From: Arcticibacter tournemirensis
Lineage (GTDB): Bacteria; Bacteroidota; Bacteroidia; Sphingobacteriales; Sphingobacteriaceae
Assembly (NCBI RefSeq): GCF_006716645.1
Contig: NZ_VFPL01000001.1
Coordinates: 1,054,001-1,118,000, forward strand
Length of the DNA: 64,000 nucleotides
Direction: 5' to 3'
Shown here one piece after another: positions 62,180 through 64,000 of the stretch. Both the position numbers and the translations under genes were made by a program. Under the pieces are notes generated by a model that worked only from the letters and a program-made list of their open reading frames with translations, was not told the origin of the DNA and made no database searches. Each line of letters begins with the position of its first letter. The stretch's first letter is position 1.

Positions 62180-64000
62180 CTATGCTTCAGCATATTCCTC
62201 TATAGGAGGACATGAGCATATCAGCGTCCGGTCGCCATGTGTGTCGTTTACACGACCTACTGCAGGCCAGAATTTATGCTCAGACACATAGGGTAGAGGA
62301 AATGCTGCCTGCTGCCTGCTGTAAGGACGATCCCAGTCGTCGATCGTGACTACAGCAGCAGTATGAGGAGCTTGTTTTAAAGGATTATTCAACCTGTCAG
62401 CACTGCCATTTTCCACTTCGTTGATCTCTTCTCTTATCGAAATAAGGGCATCACAGAACCTGTCTAATTCGTGTTTAGGTTCAGATTCTGTAGGTTCAAC
62501 CATCAGCGTTCCGGCAACAGGGAAAGAAACTGTCGGAGCATGGAAGCCATAATCCATTAACCGTTTCGCAATGTCAGTCACCTCAATCCCGAAATTCTTG
62601 AATGCGCGGCAGTCAAGGATCATTTCATGAGCGCACCTTCCCTGGCTTCCTGAGTAAAGCACGGGGTAATGTTTTTCAAGTCTTGATTTAATATAATTAG
62701 CATTCAGAATGGCATATCTTGTTGCATTCGTGAGTCCTTCTGCTCCCATCATTGCAATATAGGCATGAGAGATAAGAAGTATCGAAGCCGAGCCCCATGG
62801 CGCTGCTGATACTGCTGAAATCGACTTTTCTTTATGGATGTCGACTACCGCATGGGCCGGCAGATAAGGAACAAGATGTTTTGCTACGCCGATAGGACCA
62901 ACTCCCGGACCGCCTCCTCCATGAGGAATGCAGAATGTTTTGTGCAGATTAAGATGGCATACATCAGCGCCAATGGTTGCGGGGCTGGTAAGGCCAACCT
63001 GTGCATTCATATTAGCACCATCCATGTACACCTGGCCACCGTTCTGGTGGATAATCTCACAGATCTCCATGATCGATTCTTCGAATACGCCATGTGTTGA
63101 AGGATAGGTAACCATCAGGCACGATAAGGTATCTTTATGTTCTTCGGCCCGAAGCTTCAGGTCGTTCACATCGATATTGCCATTTACGTCGCATTTAACA
63201 ACCACGATCTTCATTCCAGCCATAGCTGCCGAAGCCGGGTTGGTGCCGTGAGCCGAGGATGGTATCAACGCTACGTTACGATGTGGTTCACCTCTGCCCG
63301 CATGATATGCCCTGATCACCATTAGTCCGGTATATTCACCCTGAGCACCTGCATTCGGCTGGAAGCTCATGGCTGCAAATCCGGTTATCTCACTGAGCCA
63401 GTTATTCAGTTCATCTATCAGCTGCATATATCCGCCGACCTGGTCGGTGGGAGCAAAAGGATGAATCTTGCTAAATTCAGGCCAGGTAACTGGTATCATT
63501 TCCGTTGTGGCATTCAGCTTCATTGTGCATGAGCCAAGCGGGATCATAGAATGACAGAGCGACAAGTCCTTTGCTTCAAGAGACTTGATATATCGAAGCA
63601 TTTCGTGCTCTGAATGGTGCAGGTTGAAAACAGGATGGCTAAGGAACGCCGACTGTCTTTCAAGCGCTGCAGGTATCGTTGTGTGCAAAGTGTTCTTAAG
63701 CGAATCAATGTCCACTTCATGGATGCTTTTGCCTTTAACCTTTGCGAAAAAGCGGACGATCGTTTTAATATCTTCAATGGATGTTGTTTCATCCACTGTA
63801 ACCGAAGCAATAGAGCCCTGGTAAAAGAGGTTCATCTCATTATTTAAAGCTTCGGCGTGAATAGGGCCGGCCAGTGCGCCAAGATCAAAGCGAACGGTAT
63901 CAAAATATGAATCGTTCAGTTGCAGGTATCCAAGCGATTGCAGTGCATCAGAAAGGAGGATTGCAAGCCCATGGGTGCGTTTCGCTATTGCTTTTAGTCC
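62180..64000 (-). CDS. gcvP: Glycine dehydrogenase (decarboxylating), C-terminal part
   Basis: The frame is open to the right edge, so only the last 606 residues are present; the N-terminal part lies outside the window. It is the PLP-dependent P protein of the glycine cleavage system. The second half is clear: [31 protein letters not shown], the PLP Lys in [20 protein letters not shown], and a C-terminal [11 protein letters not shown]. The Met at 63835 is internal: residues before it ([13 protein letters not shown]) continue the family sequence. Confidence 0.95.
   Translation of the reverse strand, partial: GLKAIAKRTHGLAILLSDALQSLGYLQLNDSYFDTVRFDLGALAGPIHAEALNNEMNLFYQGSIASVTVDETTSIEDIKTIVRFFAKVKGKSIHEVDIDSLKNTLHTTIPAALERQSAFLSHPVFNLHHSEHEMLRYIKSLEAKDLSLCHSMIPLGSCTMKLNATTEMIPVTWPEFSKIHPFAPTDQVGGYMQLIDELNNWLSEITGFAAMSFQPNAGAQGEYTGLMVIRAYHAGRGEPHRNVALIPSSAHGTNPASAAMAGMKIVVVKCDVNGNIDVNDLKLRAEEHKDTLSCLMVTYPSTHGVFEESIMEICEIIHQNGGQVYMDGANMNAQVGLTSPATIGADVCHLNLHKTFCIPHGGGGPGVGPIGVAKHLVPYLPAHAVVDIHKEKSISAVSAAPWGSASILLISHAYIAMMGAEGLTNATRYAILNANYIKSRLEKHYPVLYSGSQGRCAHEMILDCRAFKNFGIEVTDIAKRLMDYGFHAPTVSFPVAGTLMVEPTESEPKHELDRFCDALISIREEINEVENGSADRLNNPLKQAPHTAAVVTIDDWDRPYSRQQAAFPLPYVSEHKFWPAVGRVNDTHGDRTLICSCPPIEEYAEA

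Noticed and set aside
63835-64000. Start of gcvP at the Met codon at 63835
   Set aside because: The frame is open to the window edge and the upstream residues continue the GcvP sequence, so the gene is cut by the window.

Overview
The window looks like chromosome from a member of the Bacteroidota, most likely family Sphingobacteriaceae (Pedobacter-like). The pointers are a SusC/SusD pair behind an ECF sigma/FecR pair, many intergenic TAnnTTTG promoter elements, starts that mostly lack Shine-Dalgarno sequences, and the gene order yceD-rpmF-plsX-fabH-accB-accC. I could not run a search, so the family is an inference from these traits.

Layout. 0-3.7 kb: pyruvate formate-lyase and an oxalate/formate-type MFS carrier on the minus strand. 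3.9-12.6 kb: a rhamnogalacturonan cluster on the plus strand (CE12 esterase, GH105, GH31, rhamnose mutarotase, GH106, GntR regulator). 12.6-16.8 kb: trehalose genes tail to tail (GH15 hydrolase against a fused OtsA-OtsB). 17-21.6 kb: housekeeping genes (2-hydroxyacid dehydrogenase, rsmA, S41 protease, pdxA). 21.7-31.7 kb: a polysaccharide utilisation locus (ECF sigma, FecR, SusC with STN domain, SusD, GH76 endo-alpha-1,6-mannanase, LamG lipoprotein), probably for alpha-mannan. 31.7-33.8 kb: a small accessory patch with a 562-bp structured non-coding stretch, a GC-rich gene of unknown function behind a perfect Shine-Dalgarno, and the scar of a deleted PIN toxin-antitoxin pair. 33.9-40.2 kb: yceD, rpmF, plsX, fabH, accB, accC, tatC, rpiB. 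40.3-64 kb: mixed core genes (two small outer-membrane-type paralogues, two FKBP lipoproteins, M42 peptidase, truA, DEAD helicase, gpsA, TolC/adaptor, polysaccharide deacetylase, aconitase, sucD, ABC exporter, OprP-type porin, SulP plus carbonic anhydrase, and the C-terminal part of gcvP running off the right edge).

How the parts work together. The first cluster should deacetylate and cut pectic rhamnogalacturonan oligomers and hand on rhamnose. The second locus is a self-contained sense-and-import unit: SusC STN domain to FecR to sigma, inducing SusC/D and the surface GH76. pdxA, yceD, rpmF, plsX, fabH, accB and accC read like one ancestral neighbourhood split by the second locus and the accessory patch.

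The most unusual material is non-coding. Six intergenic loci carry degenerate heptanucleotide tandem arrays that begin within about 5 nt of a stop codon, with the same strand sense relative to the host gene, often paired as inverted arms. A seventh locus (31789-31970) is a symmetric imperfect palindrome built from 11-nt units around a perfect 20-bp hairpin. No tRNA, rRNA, CRISPR array or transposase was seen.
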